Shown: positions 12,420 through 25,600, numbered from the stretch's first letter. The stretch: DNA of 64,000 bases from Apostichopus japonicus (GCF_037975245.1 NC_092562.1:15270521-15334520), one strand, 5' to 3'. The notes: generated from the sequence alone by a model not told the origin. Program-made: numbers and translations.

Positions 12420-12632
12420 ACTGCTTAAAGGCATTGAAGACTCGCCCCAAACCGCGTGCGGCGCTCGGAAAAAGTTAACTTTCTGTTGCTTGCAAGTGAC
12501 GTTTTTTTCTTGTTGCTACAAAATGCAGACAGTAATGAAACGTGATACCTTGTTATCTTGTCCATCGCTGCTTTGTACAGTGTTGTGGGTATTGACCGTA
12601 GCTGTACAGTATGTATTGACTGTACACTAGTG
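12420..12632 (-). repeat. Right arm of the 215-bp inverted repeat pair
   Basis: Reverse-complement partner of 8571-8795, ending TGTATTGACTGTACACTAGT. The pair brackets 3.6 kb. They could be terminal inverted repeats of one element or two independent copies of one repeat. No clear target duplication is seen outside ACTAGTG. Confidence 0.8.
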
Positions 12633-12767
12633 TCTAATTACAGACGGTGCCAAGCTGTGTGTGTATTTTCTGGGATTGATGGTGGTGGTGTCTAACACTT
12701 CTGTTACACTTCATTCGAAACTAGGTCAGATAACTGGCATGAGACGTTTCTTTGTGTGGGAGTCTTC

Positions 12768-13506
12768 CAGTGGCGGAGAGTCCATATAGTAAGGGTGGCA
12801 GATGCCCCCCCCCCCCCCCTGACGGACTCAAATGGACTGCTGGCGCCCTTTTCAGCTTGTTACCACTTTTTACATATTCGCGATTATTGACTTTTTTATT
12901 GTGCTCTCATCTACCTATTGACTAATTTGTCACATTTTGTTGGTGTAATTTTCTGACAAATGCTCTAATGACGGTCTTTAATTTATCGGCACTTCTGTTG
13001 TACGAAAAATTTTCCCAAGAACTGTACGGGGTGTTTGATCTATTTTTAGACAATACGCCAATCCCAGTGGCCGAAATAGTAATAAACACCAAGTTTAAGT
13101 CGGCATGCAGTGTACATTATATGCCGCTCCATGATCAGTGTGTTGATTAGTGAAGTACTGTACTGTAGGTTACAACAGGCACAACAGGCATTGTGTCAGG
13201 GCTACGAAAATATGAGCACTCGATCACAAAGATACCACAGGGATTGTGATGAAGCGCATGTACTTTCAACACCCATATTAAGTTTTGAGTTGTCACAAAT
13301 GGCGATGACACCTATTTATTCTTCATTTATCTGCAAATTAGCAAGGCCCGGAAAGGGTCATTTCCGGCGATCTAGGGAGTATCTTTACTCAAAAAAATTC
13401 TGTACGCTCTGCGCCAACCTATGGTGGTGCTCCGCTTAAATAGTGTCGAAAGCGACCCTACAGAACACTCTCGCCCCCCCTACCTTTACCCCTAGCTCCG
13501 CCACTG
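12768..13506. mobile_element. hAT-type MITE, long copy
   Basis: 739 bp, terminal inverted repeats CAGTGGCGGAG / CTCCGCCACTG, flanked by a perfect 8-bp duplication GAGTCTTC (12760-12767, 13507-13514). No transposase frame. It contains a C homopolymer near 12806 and a 340-bp interior absent from the shorter copy at 14740. Confidence 0.92.
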
Positions 13507-13744
13507 GAGTCTTCATACCCTTTAATGTTTCTGGAGAATTCTTTACAAAGTCTAACAATAGGACCTGTCATTTCACAGTCCAATTGCTTAGGTGTGGAGG
13601 AATGACAATGGATACTGATATCCTACCCTTATATAGAAAATGTTCAGTTAACTGCAAATTGAAATCATAAAAGTCACCAAACATATAATCTGAACAAACC
13701 ATATGACTTTAACTGATCCACTCTCAACCTCAGTCCCATTGCAT

Positions 13745-13870
13745 TAAATGCGTATCACGAACCCCTTGAAAGGGAATGGATACTCCACTACTGTGGACGG
13801 ATCAGTTCAAGCACTTCCAATACATAAAGGCTATACCATTGAGCTATCGGTAATAGCTCCATGATTATAC
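13745..13870 (-). repeat. Possible tRNA-derived SINE fragment
   Basis: On the minus strand, GATAGCTCAATGGTATAGCC resembles an A box and GGGGTTCGTGATACG a B box, about 80 bases apart. The same GTGGATCAGTT-type 3' sequence follows. Weak, and no second copy is seen here. Confidence 0.35.
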
Positions 13871-14600
13871 ATAGGCCTAAGTAAATATTTAAGAACGTTG
13901 GACTGACTGAGAATGCAAAAAGAAAACGTGATTCATCGAACTAGCAACATCACAATGTACAGAAATACTGATCAAAGTAAGAGACAAATGATTAATATAC
14001 CTGAGGAAATTCGGTGGGGTTCGATTCAATCGTTTACGCCGTACAGGACAGGCCCTTCACTCTCCAGTGCAGTCTGTGGTACCTAGCGTTTGTTTATCAC
14101 AAGAACCCGCGTGTTTCATGCATTTTGGTGTTATGTAACATGTTCGAAGTTCATTGACCAAAATCTGTTATGTAAACCACGATCAAGTTTGTATGGTGGC
14201 TAATAAGAGACGCACGGGAAGCTATTGACAATGGAAGCCACATAGATATGAAAGAAATTTATACCGGGGAGTTGTTATGGAAAAACTCCCTGTTTATACT
14301 ATGAGGGATGAGTACATCACGAATAGAGTGGAGAGATTATTGATTAACGGCAGTCTTTCATCAATAACCCATGTACAACCTCTTTGTCATTGAAACTCAC
14401 CATACACGTTGGCTGAGTCTATTATAGGTCGCCGTAACAGCTTCTTCGTGCGCACCTGGGAATTTCGATAGTGATAGTAGGCCTAATCTCTACTATTTGG
14501 CTGTGTCAAAAAGTAAACTTTAGGCTGTTTAATAAGTATTTAAACTTTATTTACAGGGGGTACACTTAGTTAGCCGTTGCTATATTTAACCTCTGATCTC

Positions 14601-14641
14601 CGCTTCTCGGCCTTTTGGCTAAGATCATGTGTAGTATATGT
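14601..14641 (+). ncRNA. U2 snRNA 5' end (partial, retrocopy)
   Basis: CGCTTCTCGGCCTTTTGGCT then AAGATCATGTGTAGTATATG matches the start of U2 snRNA through stem I and the branch-point-recognition GTAGTA. There are only two substitutions in about 41 bases. The rest of U2 (Sm site, stems III-IV) does not follow, so this is not a functional U2 gene. Confidence 0.85.
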
Positions 14642-14739
14642 CCCCCTTTCGAAGGGAAACGTAATACACACCTGACGATGATCACACAGTCATGCACAGT
14701 CTCGATGCAAGGGGACTGGGGGTTGAGAGCGGATCAGTC

Positions 14740-15134
14740 CAGTGGCGGAGCGTCCATACAGTCAGAGGGGCGGATGCCCCCCCCCCCCCTGACGGACTCA
14801 AATGGACTGCTGGCGCCCTTTTCAGCTTTTTACCACTTTTTACTCATTCGCGATTATTGACTTCTTTTATTGCGCTCTCAAATACCTATTGACATTTGTC
14901 ACATTTTGTTGGTGTAATTTTCTGACAAAATGGCGATGACACCTATTTATTCTTCGTTTATCTGCAAATTAGCAAGGCCCGGAAAGGGTCATTTCCGGCG
15001 ATTTAGGGAATATCTTTACTCAAAGAATTTCTGTACGCTCCGCGCCAACCTGTGGTGTCGCTCCGCTTATAGTGTCGAAAGCGCTCCTACAGACCATTTT
15101 CGCCCCCTGACCAATACCCCTAGCTCCGCCACTG
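14740..15134. mobile_element. hAT-type MITE, short copy
   Basis: 395 bp, same ends as 12768-13506, flanked by (G/C)ATCAGTC at 14732-14739 and 15135-15142 (7 of 8 identical). The interior deletion relative to the long copy joins at ACAAA(A)TGGCGATG. It is inserted into the U2-headed retrocopy. Confidence 0.9.
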
Positions 15135-15696
15135 CATCAGTCGTTCGGTTGTTTGGTTTTTCGTGCCCAGTTTCTTTCCTGGGTGACTTTTCTTACTAAA
15201 GTACCTCTGATCTCCGCATAGTAACCGTGCGTTAGGCACATGTAGGCCTAGATAAGTTGGACAGGAATGGACTTGAAAATAACTTAAAAGAGATATCACC
15301 ACAAAAATCATTACGAAAACAACAACGTATATTAGTGCAGCCCTTTGGGGTTCATTTTGATACTAACGTTCCATTAGCTCGTGTAGTCAAGTTTCATTCA
15401 AAACAAGCAAACTGCAAAATGTTTTCCAAGTTGCTTCTCGCATTTGATTATTACTGGTTTGAATTTCGAAACCAGTTGTCTCAAGGGGCCTTTCTTCCCG
15501 ATCTCAGTCTCAGACCTTTCTTCTGATCTCGAATCCATGCAGACAAGCATATACATACCATGAAGCATCACATGATGGAAATCATGTATTGCTAACTGAC
15601 CATCGATAAAGCGTCCGCCCAGAATATTTATCATAAAATACCTGTCATACTGAAAGGCCGTATAGCAAGTTATAGCCATACGGCTGGAGGGAAGGG

Positions 15697-16761
15697 TCCG
15701 GGCGGCGAATTTCTTTTTCCTGAACCTTTCGGGCAGTGTACGTGGAGTTTAGCCAATCAGAGCGAGGCTGTGTTGATGACGTACTACTCAGTAAAGATGG
15801 TCAGTCGGGTAAATGCGTCCCCTCAATAACATAAGGTGGAAAACGAAAGAGCGCGAGTTCGAGCCCCGGTGTGGATTTTCCCCCCACTTTTTCTCATGTT
15901 CAAGTAGTTTTGTCCAAGTGTTATATCATGAATTGAAAATCGATATTATAAGTTATGTCATGTTTTCGTGCATGGTCATCTTATATATGAAACTCCGTAG
16001 ATAGTGTGGCGAAAATATATATAGTTTCTTTTGTTTATTTTTCTTCTAGATCTTATTAGAGGGAAATCGGTCTCAGCCCCAAAATGTGGTACATCCGTTT
16101 TAGGAAAGTTTATCTTAATTTAAAGGCAGATGACTTGCTAGAATAAAAGACAAGGGAAACAGATATTCATTCTGGAACAATTAAAGAGAGAGGATTTATT
16201 GCATAATAAAACAAGGGCAGTACTTGCACTCTTATTTACCTAATTCGCTCATCAGTTTACAACAAACATTTGGCAGTTTCCACAATAAACCGTTAATTAC
16301 TGGACCTCGTCTCTCACAAGGAGGTGCTATAGGACTGTACCACTGTGTACAAATATTGCTGTGTAGATGTGTGTAAACTGTAAGTACGTAACATACTACT
16401 GTACCAGTACTACAGTACTGAGTACAGTGTCATGTCAATCTGAAGACATTGTAAATTTGTACATCAGACAGCGATCATACATCGCCGTTTTTCAACAAAA
16501 ACCGATGCAAACGTCACGTAAGTTGTGCACAATGATTCAGTATAATGTTATTAGTGCAAGGCCTATATGCCTCAATACTTTCTGCTGTAGTACAACACTT
16601 ATGTTGACTTATCGAATGTGACTTCCCCATGCACTTCAACATTTGGTAAGCACGCCGCTATCTTTACTGTAGTACGTCATCAACACAGCCTCGCTCTGAT
16701 TGGCTAAACTCCACGTACACTGCCCGAAAGGTTCAGGAAAAAGAAATTCGCGTCCGGGCGA
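15697..16761. mobile_element. Foldback element with ~100-bp inverted repeats
   Basis: Arms 15697-15798 and 16661-16761 are near-perfect reverse complements (TTCCTGAACCTTTCGGGCAG, TTTAGCCAATCAGAGCGAGG, GTTGATGACGTACTA). They contain an ATTGG (CCAAT) box and a TGACGTA half-palindrome, so each arm could act as a promoter-like unit. The 860-bp interior has one B-box-like GAGTTCGAGCCCCGG at 15852-15866 but no coding sequence. Confidence 0.7.
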
Positions 16762-18678
16762 GAATGCGCCCTCTTAATCAGCATTAGACAGACATTTATA
16801 AATGTTATGAACGTAAATATGGCCATCACTGACCTGCATAATATGATGATAAATATGTTACTGGAAGAACTAAGACGGCCAAGCAGCTTGATAAAATCGT
16901 CCGATTTTTTTTTTTTTGAATTTTAGATACTGTAGGCTACCAACATTTGTTGTTTCATATGCGCAGAGGCGGAACGACCGGTTGGAAATCGGGCAGTGTT
17001 TTCGAAGTCCCATCTTTAGAAACGAGGCCAAAGGAAATGAAAATATAAAACTAAATATTGTGTAGTGTGAAAATGATACTTCAAGTGCCATTAACAACAA
17101 GTTTGCTATCAAATATGTACTATATACGTATGTGTATACGAAATAGGCATATAGGTGTGGAGACTATAATCAGGTTATGTCAGTGTTCATTGTTTTGTGG
17201 GAGAATTCCTAGACAACTTTTGTAATCCGTGTTTCTAAGCAAATTACTTCTTGTTTTTTAGATTTATATGTGTGAAGGCAACGTTGTTTTTATTTTCACA
17301 CCGAACATGCGCACAGCATGCATGAGTTCATGAAATAGATAATATATTGAAGTACTAATTTTCATGGAAAAAAATAAGAACAATTTTATAGTAAACAAAT
17401 ATGTTTACATGTTTATTTGTTACCGATATACAAACATTCGTGCTATAAAAAGTATGATTTGAAAAATCGAATCCATTGCACCAAAGCGATACGTTACAAT
17501 AAAATAAATCTATTTTGCTAATTTCAACATATACAGCTTTAAAATATTGCCAAAGCACCATCTTTTAATAATAAAATTCAAATAAGCACGTGAAAGCAAA
17601 TATTGTAAGTTATATATTCACTACTCATCGAAATACTTTATCAGTATCGTAACTTAATCTAAGTTACCTCAAGTTACCTCGATAGAAGGACGTTTTCGTC
17701 GCTTATCAGTTAAAACGTCTGGAATAAAAGACTATACTTCAGAAACGTACGACATTTTATGTCGACTTTGTACACATTACTGTTTACTGTACCTCTTTTA
17801 CTGCCAATTTCAAACCACTTGTCCTGGTTTCATGTTTTGAAATAATTTGGGAACTTTAAACACCCCCAAGGGACATACGACATAATATAATATTGCCGAA
17901 AATTCTAAGACAATATAAATTTTGACGTTCTCACATTGGATTTCTCTTTCAGTTTTGCAATGTTATAACAAATCTTTCCTCAAATGTCACATACGGATAG
18001 ATCATATCGTCATGTGACGTCAGAGGTGACATCATCATGATGTCATGTAACATCACAAATGCATGATCGTGTAAAGACTCATGAGCTATGAACTTTTAGA
18101 GTTGACTCCCTGATATTCTGGGTGTTACATTACGTGAAATCCACCCCAGGGTAACCATACGTCCACTCAGCTTCGATATCAATGTTACGACACAATATGG
18201 GCGGATCCTGTTCCGTTGCGTTATATCTATTGTACACAATATCCTCCGCCAAATTCCGACTGATCGTTCGTAGAATGCATTATTGTTCACATATAAGGTC
18301 ACTATATGACTCACACACAAAAATGGAATTTAACCCAACACAAAAACATGAAAGTTGTTTTTATAAAGGAAAATATAAAAGCACTTTTATAATTTATAGC
18401 AAAAGAGAAAGAAAAATAATAGAATGAAAAGGTTTCTCAAATATAAATTTGTTTGCGATAACTATTTAGGTCTAATGTAGCCCAATTTTCTTCATACGAA
18501 ATATGAAGTATATATATCACAAATTTTAATAAGCAAAATTTGAAAATGAAAAAGAACGACAGTACTGTTTATCATATTCCAGTGTGGAATGTAAAAAAAG
18601 TGAGTATGCTGATGCTTCATAAGCAATAAGAATATATAACTATATACAAAAATGTAACTTGATTTTGAATTTTACATT

Positions 18679-18712
18679 CTCCTCCTCCTCCTCCTCCTCC
18701 TCCTCCTCCTCT
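18679..18712. repeat. (CTC)n microsatellite
   Basis: About eleven CTC units followed by a C-rich tract at 18723-18760. Confidence 0.95.
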
Positions 18713-18928
18713 CGTCAACCTACTCCCCTCCCCCCTCCCCCCGTCCCCCTTCCGCCCACCATCTAACCCGGTATTAAGAAGACCAAGAAAGTTTACGCAA
18801 AATTTACTGAGTCAGTGTTGTGCTCAGCAGTCTGATTTGCCCCCTTATTTGATATCGACATTCTCATCATTCTCATCATCATTATTATTGCTTGTTTCAT
18901 TGCTGCGATAAGAATGAAATATATTAAC

Positions 18929-18934
18929 TTTATT
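18929..18934 (-). terminator. Candidate poly(A) signal for P4HTM
   Basis: AATAAA on the minus strand about 535 bases beyond the P4HTM stop. It is the nearest perfect hexamer I found downstream, but variant hexamers closer to the stop could be the real signal. Confidence 0.25.
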
Positions 18935-19468
18935 CGAAAGAGCAAGTTGTAAAACTGTATGTTTTTTGTGTCATGACTGTACCCTTTAATTAATTGGCAG
19001 TTGTCGCTCCTTGTTTTTACTGATTGGAGCCCTTCTACTGTTTACTGAAGTAACTGTAACATACCTATTATCAGCATAAAACCGTCATGTCTAATATAAA
19101 TTGTGTGATTTTGCAGAGAAAAGCACTAAGTTCATGGTCTCAATCGGAACAAAATAGCATCATGAAGTTGTTCTAGCTTCTGCCTTTGTTTCTTTCTTTG
19201 TTAGTACGTCTCATTTGGTTTTTATGTAACATCTCGGCCAATTGAACAATTCAAATTCTAAAATGCCATAATCATATCTATATGTATAATTCAGCAATAT
19301 AGCATATGAATGAATACAATTAATTAACATAACCCTATTAAGTCTTTTATCTGTTCTAAAAGCTTGTTTTCCTTTTTAAGTTCTTAATGGCACCGGGTGA
19401 ATCATGCATTATTTATGGAGATTACGTCATTCTGTCAAATGACGCGGTAGCCTCATTTATAGTTCTCA

Positions 19469-19649
19469 CTATAACTCGTCATGTGACGTCATAGATGCAG
19501 TGTTGCTCCAATCCTGAGGCAACTGACATGTTGATCGCCTTGCGTCGTCAATTGAAGATACGTTGGTGTCATTAGTGGGACGACGGTGAGTAGACTCATC
19601 CTCTGGAGGCGAACCGTTTCTTATCCTGTCTGCTAGGTACGCCATTTGC
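19469..19649 (-). CDS. P4HTM: P4HTM coding exon 9 (C-terminal tail and stop)
   Basis: Completes M440 and encodes residues 441-499 and TAG at 19469-19471. After [13 protein letters not shown] it becomes a polar, serine/threonine- and aspartate-rich tail that I do not recognise as conserved. The acceptor is CAATGTTTCAG. Confidence 0.88.
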
Positions 19650-22600
19650 CTGAAACATTGAGAGAAAATTACACCATCTGGCTTTGTAAAAGGGCCTTCA
19701 ATGAAATTAAATAATTTATATCATAATTTCATATTTTCATAATTTCATTATTTCATTATTTTCATATTTTCAGTTTTTTCATATTTTCATTATTTTCATT
19801 CATAATTTCATTATTTCATAATTTATAGCAATCCATTTCATGTTTTCTACACGTATTTCTGAGATGTTCACCGTGACCATACAGGCGGGCAAATTTTAGT
19901 AATAATGACCAGTTGCTTTTGCGAAGAAAGTCAATGGCATCGACACAACAAGGAACTAAATCAACTGTAAATGCAAGGGCGTAGGAACCGGGGGGGGGCT
20001 GGGGGCGCCAGCCCCCCCAGTGAAAAATGTGGAGGGGCGGAAGTATCATTCCGCCCCCCCCGCTTCGCAAGTCAGAAAACCCCTTTTTCATTTCCAAATG
20101 AGAAAAAAAATCTCATTTGGACCACCAAATTGCATCTAAGGCCAGGTGAAAATACAAAATTAAGTTTACAAAATGGAGTGGGTGTTGAAGTGTGCTATAT
20201 TGCACCAAATTGCATCTGAGGCCACCTGGAAATGCAAAAAATTCCAAAGGGGAGGGGGACACCCCTCCCCTTAGACCCCTCCCCCAGGCCGCCCATCAGT
20301 CTTCAGCCCCCCCCCCCACTCAAACGTACCTTCCTACGCCACTGTGTAAATGCATCACGAAAAATTGACAGCAACTTATTACCGAAAACATTCTAAATGG
20401 GCCTGCCCTTCCACTTACATTCCCCGGTATCGACCCTCTTCACACATTCTCATAAAATATGTGTTTTATTCCTGCAGGCTATTGGGTGAATTAAAATTGT
20501 TAACGACGAAAAAAATACATAACCGATTTAAATATATCCAATATATAGGTTAGTCTACATAAAGTTAGAATAATGAAGAACGTTCTGTTTACCAAGCATT
20601 GACAAACAACTTTGTTATCGATGTCAGAATAACTTACATATCATAATTATCGTCTATGTTGATCCAGTGATTAGCAATCCATTTTTCTCCTTTGATGACC
20701 TCACAACCGCCGTGAAGAGAAAATTTATTGATGTCACCGATCCATTCTAAAGGTGAAGATGGCATATTGGTGCATGAAATGAGGGAGAACAATGGCCCAT
20801 ATATACATGGACACTTTATATTTCTTCATGTTACTGCTATTGTTTGTAAGGACAATACCTTCAGTTAGGGGTAGTCTTCATTCTTTCCTTGAAATGTCCT
20901 TTGGTCTATCAATACATGTTTTCATGGGCGCAGATGCTGGTGGGAACAGCGGGACGCGTCCCCACCAACTTTTTTTTCAGTGGTGGGGACATGATATACC
21001 GTGTCCCTACCAATTTGTCTTGACCAAACGCTGCATTTCAAATCCCCCTGCATTGAACTTTGGCCCAGTGCAAATGACATGCAGCAGTTCTCATTTTATT
21101 ATATTTATCTACGGTTGTTAAATATAGGACGGAAACCGCATTTGCGGCAGTCTATATTTGTTTTCTGGGAGAGGAAACCAGACCCATCGTATACAAAAGT
21201 CTACTTGGATTATTTGTCCCCTTATTTTTTTTTTTCTGCAGACGCCCATGTATTTCCCCAAACTCAATTTCTAAGCCATAGCATCTAAAACTTAAGGAGG
21301 TTTGGGAGCATCATTGGGTCTGGGAAGTGTTATTTCCGGCGATCTGTGAGGTATATTTGCCAAAACATTTCTTGAACGCTACGCGCGAACTTGTGGTGGC
21401 GCTCCGCTGAGATATAGTATCAGAGAACAGACACGCGTCCACACCATTATCCAAGACTGATCTGCGCTCATGTATGTTGTCACAATCAAAAGAGAAAGAT
21501 CTGCAAGGATATTTCAATTAACTTCTTGTTAGCTTTACACCTCACCTGTATTTAACTATATATACACTCTTATAAAGACTTACCGTTCTGATCATCCAGA
21601 TTGTGGTTGTACCACATGATGGCTGTTCCTTTTCGGGGTTCAACAACTAAGTTGGAATCGTGGCAATGATTGGTCAGGTCATAGATATCATGATGTTTTA
21701 TTCGATAGAAATGATCGATGCCCTAAAACACAAAAACAGGAAATCCTGTTACCCTCTGATGTGCCAGCAAACCTTTAATTATATTTCATTGTTATTTTTT
21801 ATATCAAATGAATATTGTGAAAACACAGTGAACAGAATAAAGTGGGGATTAAAAAGGCGAATTGTGCCGTCCATGTCCAACCCCCCCCCCCCCCCACCTA
21901 TTCCTGCATGCCCGGTTCCTCCATCGTTTGCTTCTATTGAACTTGTGAACTTTTAACAAAGACGTAACTTAAAGACAAGATAACATTTGTTTTTGATCAT
22001 GAAGAAAAGAGAAACGTATTCTACACATCATGCCGACATTTACTTTCGATTGGTAATTAAAATGAATTACAGGTTTCTACTCAGTAGTGAATAAGATGAG
22101 GCAATTATGCTGTCATGACATAGTTACCATATATACTGACCGTAATAACGCGTCATAATTTGTCATTCAATTGGTTTTATAGTTATAGGATCTCAACTCT
22201 TAACGTTAGGAGGATGTGTAATTAATAATATACCAACATATATGTATACATCAACTAATATATGACTCCCAACTGTCGTGTAATTGGAAACAAAGTTTGA
22301 CCATACGCAAAAACAATCAAAAATAAGAAAAATGCTTTGCTAAAACCTTCTTTTTCCCTTCTTTTTCTTGACAATGTGTATATATGAGACCTCATTCGTT
22401 TGTTTCTTGTTCACTTTTAGTACAAAACAAAACATAACAAACTGGAAATGTTTTTCTTTTATCTAAAGAAAAGAATGGAATTTTCACCAAGGATGCTTAG
22501 AGTATGTTCTTCTTCATTCATTAATTGGTCTATTCTTTCAAAATGCATAGTTTGAACTGGCGAACTTTCCCACAAAATACCGTAATTAAACTACGGCATA

Positions 22601-25600
22601 CACCATATACATACCTCTTCTGTGAATGTCTCATTATCAGCGACTGGGAAGGCCGTCTGACCGCCTCTCTCGGGTTCGGTCAAGTAATATAACACCGTCA
22701 TAAATCTAAATTGTAAGTTACATGAAATGAACATGTTTTACCAAAAATTATTCGAAATATACAGAAAATGAGTGATTAAATTAGTACTAATTGTCACCGG
22801 GAATTTGATTGGAGTTAACTGTCATTTACTACTGCATAAATCCAACGAAAAATGCATAATTGTCTTTGTTAATTATAAAAAAAAAACGACTAGGGGTAAG
22901 TTTACCATCCTCCGCATCCACCTCATTGACTTTACGAGTTTGAACTCACCTACACAATCTGGACTTCGGTGGCTGACCGTCACTTGAGTTAGGATAAAGA
23001 TGGTCGGAGTGTTTACAAACACTCTCGTTGTCCAGCGGCTGGGAGTCTTTATGTGCATGGTAATGACCGCTTCGGTTATACTGAACAACCTTAATAAGCA
23101 AAATATGAGGGCAAATACTTTAAACTATCTTCTTTTCTGTTTTGCTTACTTTTTCCCTGGTTTTGTTATCAAATAATTTAACCCGATCTTGAATGGGGAG
23201 GGGAGGGGAGGTGATGGAGGAGGGGGGGGGGGGGGGTGGAGTAGCATGGGTCCCTTGGAAGGAGATCATTATAATATGTCATGAACAAGCAAAAATATCT
23301 TTGATGTTTTCGCATTTTTTATGGAGAATACTTCCATACCTTCCATTGTACATTTTTATTCTTCGACGATCAACTTTGCCTGTAGATTTTACTGGCAAAG
23401 TGTAAGAAAGTGTTTTTAAAATCAACCCTGGTCAACTTGAATTTTGCAATGTAGGGATAAGTACAGAGTAAATACTTGAACAAATGCTACACCGTGAGTG
23501 TAGAATATTGGAAAATAATATGCACATATAGGACAGTTATATAAAGTGTATAATTCAGCATGCAAAAATCCTGGCAACCATACATACTTAAGATGCAGTA
23601 GGGTGATGTATGTGGAATTACAATCCACTTTAACATCATGTTAGCTTCTGATTTTTCTTTTTTCAGATAAACAATCAAGGATATCAAAATTAAAACTTTA
23701 ATCAGCCTTATTAATTTTCTGAAAATTAAATCAAGTACAGCCGTCTTCCTCTGAAGAAAATCTAGTAACAAAATACTAGAACTTTTCTTTCATTTTGCAT
23801 TTTGATAGATTCAGTACAACTGTCCTGGTATATAAGCGAAATGCATTTATGCATTTGGTTATAGCGCCATCTTCTATCAGTTACAGTTCGCATTGTCGCT
23901 TTGATGACACTGCCTCCCTCTTCCTCTGTGGTTATAGCATTGGAAAAGTAATTGACGAAGTACTCACGTGTAAAAGTTCACTCGAATACACTATTTCCTT
24001 TTGAATCCCAGTTAATGCTGCTACTCTGCAGATGAAGAAGGAAACAGAAAGAAAGATATAATCATATGTTCCTATTATCCTCTCGAGCAGTGAGAAGATG
24101 TACAGGCTATAAGCTGGTAATGTTAAAAGTATATTACATGTATGTGATTGCAGTATTCAATGATAAGTACGGTGTCACTGGGGTGGACATAATCACATCA
24201 GAATATGCGGATATGATGGCTTATAATATCACAATGTGCTAGAAACATTTGGTATGTCTATGGTGAATTAAGTACATAACAATTAATTGCTATTTTGGGA
24301 GTGATTTAGACGAACAACATACATCTTATTCGTCTGTGTTTTTATTTTGACATCTATTTTTCTTATACAAACATGGAACTATGCGGTCAACTAGACCATT
24401 AGTTATGGGAATAGACTGGTCTGGATTTATTCGGTTCGGGGAGGTGGAACCAAGCGTTTCAATGGGGGGGGGGGGGGGACCTTTCATCAGAACCTATACC
24501 AATTGAACCATTAAAGATACAACAGTTTCACAAACATTGTCACTTTCAAATCACATTAAACTGCACAATCCACAAACCGTATCAATCAATAAATTAGCTT
24601 CCTGTGAGATTTGGTGCTATCGTATATTATTTGCATGATATATATCATATCGCCGCCGGTAGGGTAGCTAGCGTTTCCGAGGCCCCCTACAGTTCATTAA
24701 TGTAAAGACCACAAAGATCTGCCTGACTGAATGGCTGACAGTTGTGATGTCTGAACCAACTATTGGGGGCTCCGGACATTGAAGGGCCCGTCTACGCCTC
24801 TGCCATATTACAACCTATCTTTATAAGACGGCAATATTTAATGTCCAAATATTTGGGATCCTATAATTGTGGGCCCGGTGACCCCCGCTCTAAATCCGTT
24901 ACTCTGGAAATGCGGGATGCAAGATTCTAGCATGTTTACAGCTGGACGTTCAGTATAATCTTGCTGATTTCGTGATACGCGAATTCTTGCACGTGGTCGC
25001 GAAGATAGGCGTGACACTTGACATCATGTGGTAGAAAAAAATATTAGGAAGGGAAAGGCCTTAACTAATGTTTACTAACCTCATTTGTGAACAATGCTGT
25101 TAATAGAAACTTTAGGACATATTTTTCACAACAAAGAGTTAGTGTTAGTATCAATGACAGACAGTTCAGCATGAATGAGTTGAGCTTTAGGCCTGTATTC
25201 ACTATACCAATATTTCGTCTCTACTGACTTATGACTCTGTCAGTTCATGAAATTAAAATGTTCACAATAACAGTTTTCATTCCCATATTTCATATGTTTG
25301 GCACATCGTCTCTTTAAAGTATAGCTAGTCCGTTGGCGCACGACACACCGAAGACGCATTGTATAGAAAGATCATGGAACCGAGAGAGCCTATGAAACTA
25401 CGGCAGTTGGCACCTCGATCATCGCTATCACTAAACAATGGCTACAAGACTGTCCTGTTGGTTTGGTAAAGCTGAATTGACGAAAGGGAGTGTCTCCCCT
25501 GTCGACTAATACGCATGTGTTGCATATGATTGCGTTCAGATTCACATAAAAGAGATAAAAACGGTACAAATATAGTCCTAGAACTTGGAGAATTATGAAA

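Larger units (their letters stand above)
14589..15217 (+). mobile_element. U2 snRNA-headed retrocopy with 15-bp flanking duplication
   Basis: ACCTCTGATCTCCGC occurs at 14589-14603 and again at 15203-15217. Between them lies a sequence that starts with the 5' end of U2 snRNA (14601-14641) and then diverges into an unrelated part with a CCCCCTTTCGAAGGG hairpin and a CCCAG/CTGGG hairpin. A hAT MITE interrupts it at 14740-15134. Without that insertion the body is about 199 bases, close to U2 length. A 15-bp duplication indicates LINE-type retrotransposition. It is either a snRNA-headed SINE or a template-switch chimera. Confidence 0.6.
16762..19468. other. No gene recognised; P4HTM 3' flank
   Basis: AT-rich intergenic sequence. 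A (CTC)n tract lies at 18679-18712. A GTGACGTCA...TGACATCATCATGATGTCATG cluster lies at 18013-18045. The 3' UTR of P4HTM should occupy the right-hand end. Confidence 0.5.

Noticed and set aside
14930-15199. 89-codon frame with a near-copy at 13300-13440
   Set aside because: It lies in and across the end of the hAT MITE. The similarity reflects the repeat, not a protein family.
24640-24910. MITE-like strings near CGTCTACGCCTCTG and CCGTTACTCTG
   Set aside because: Both resemble hAT ends but point in the same direction and lack matching 8-bp duplications.
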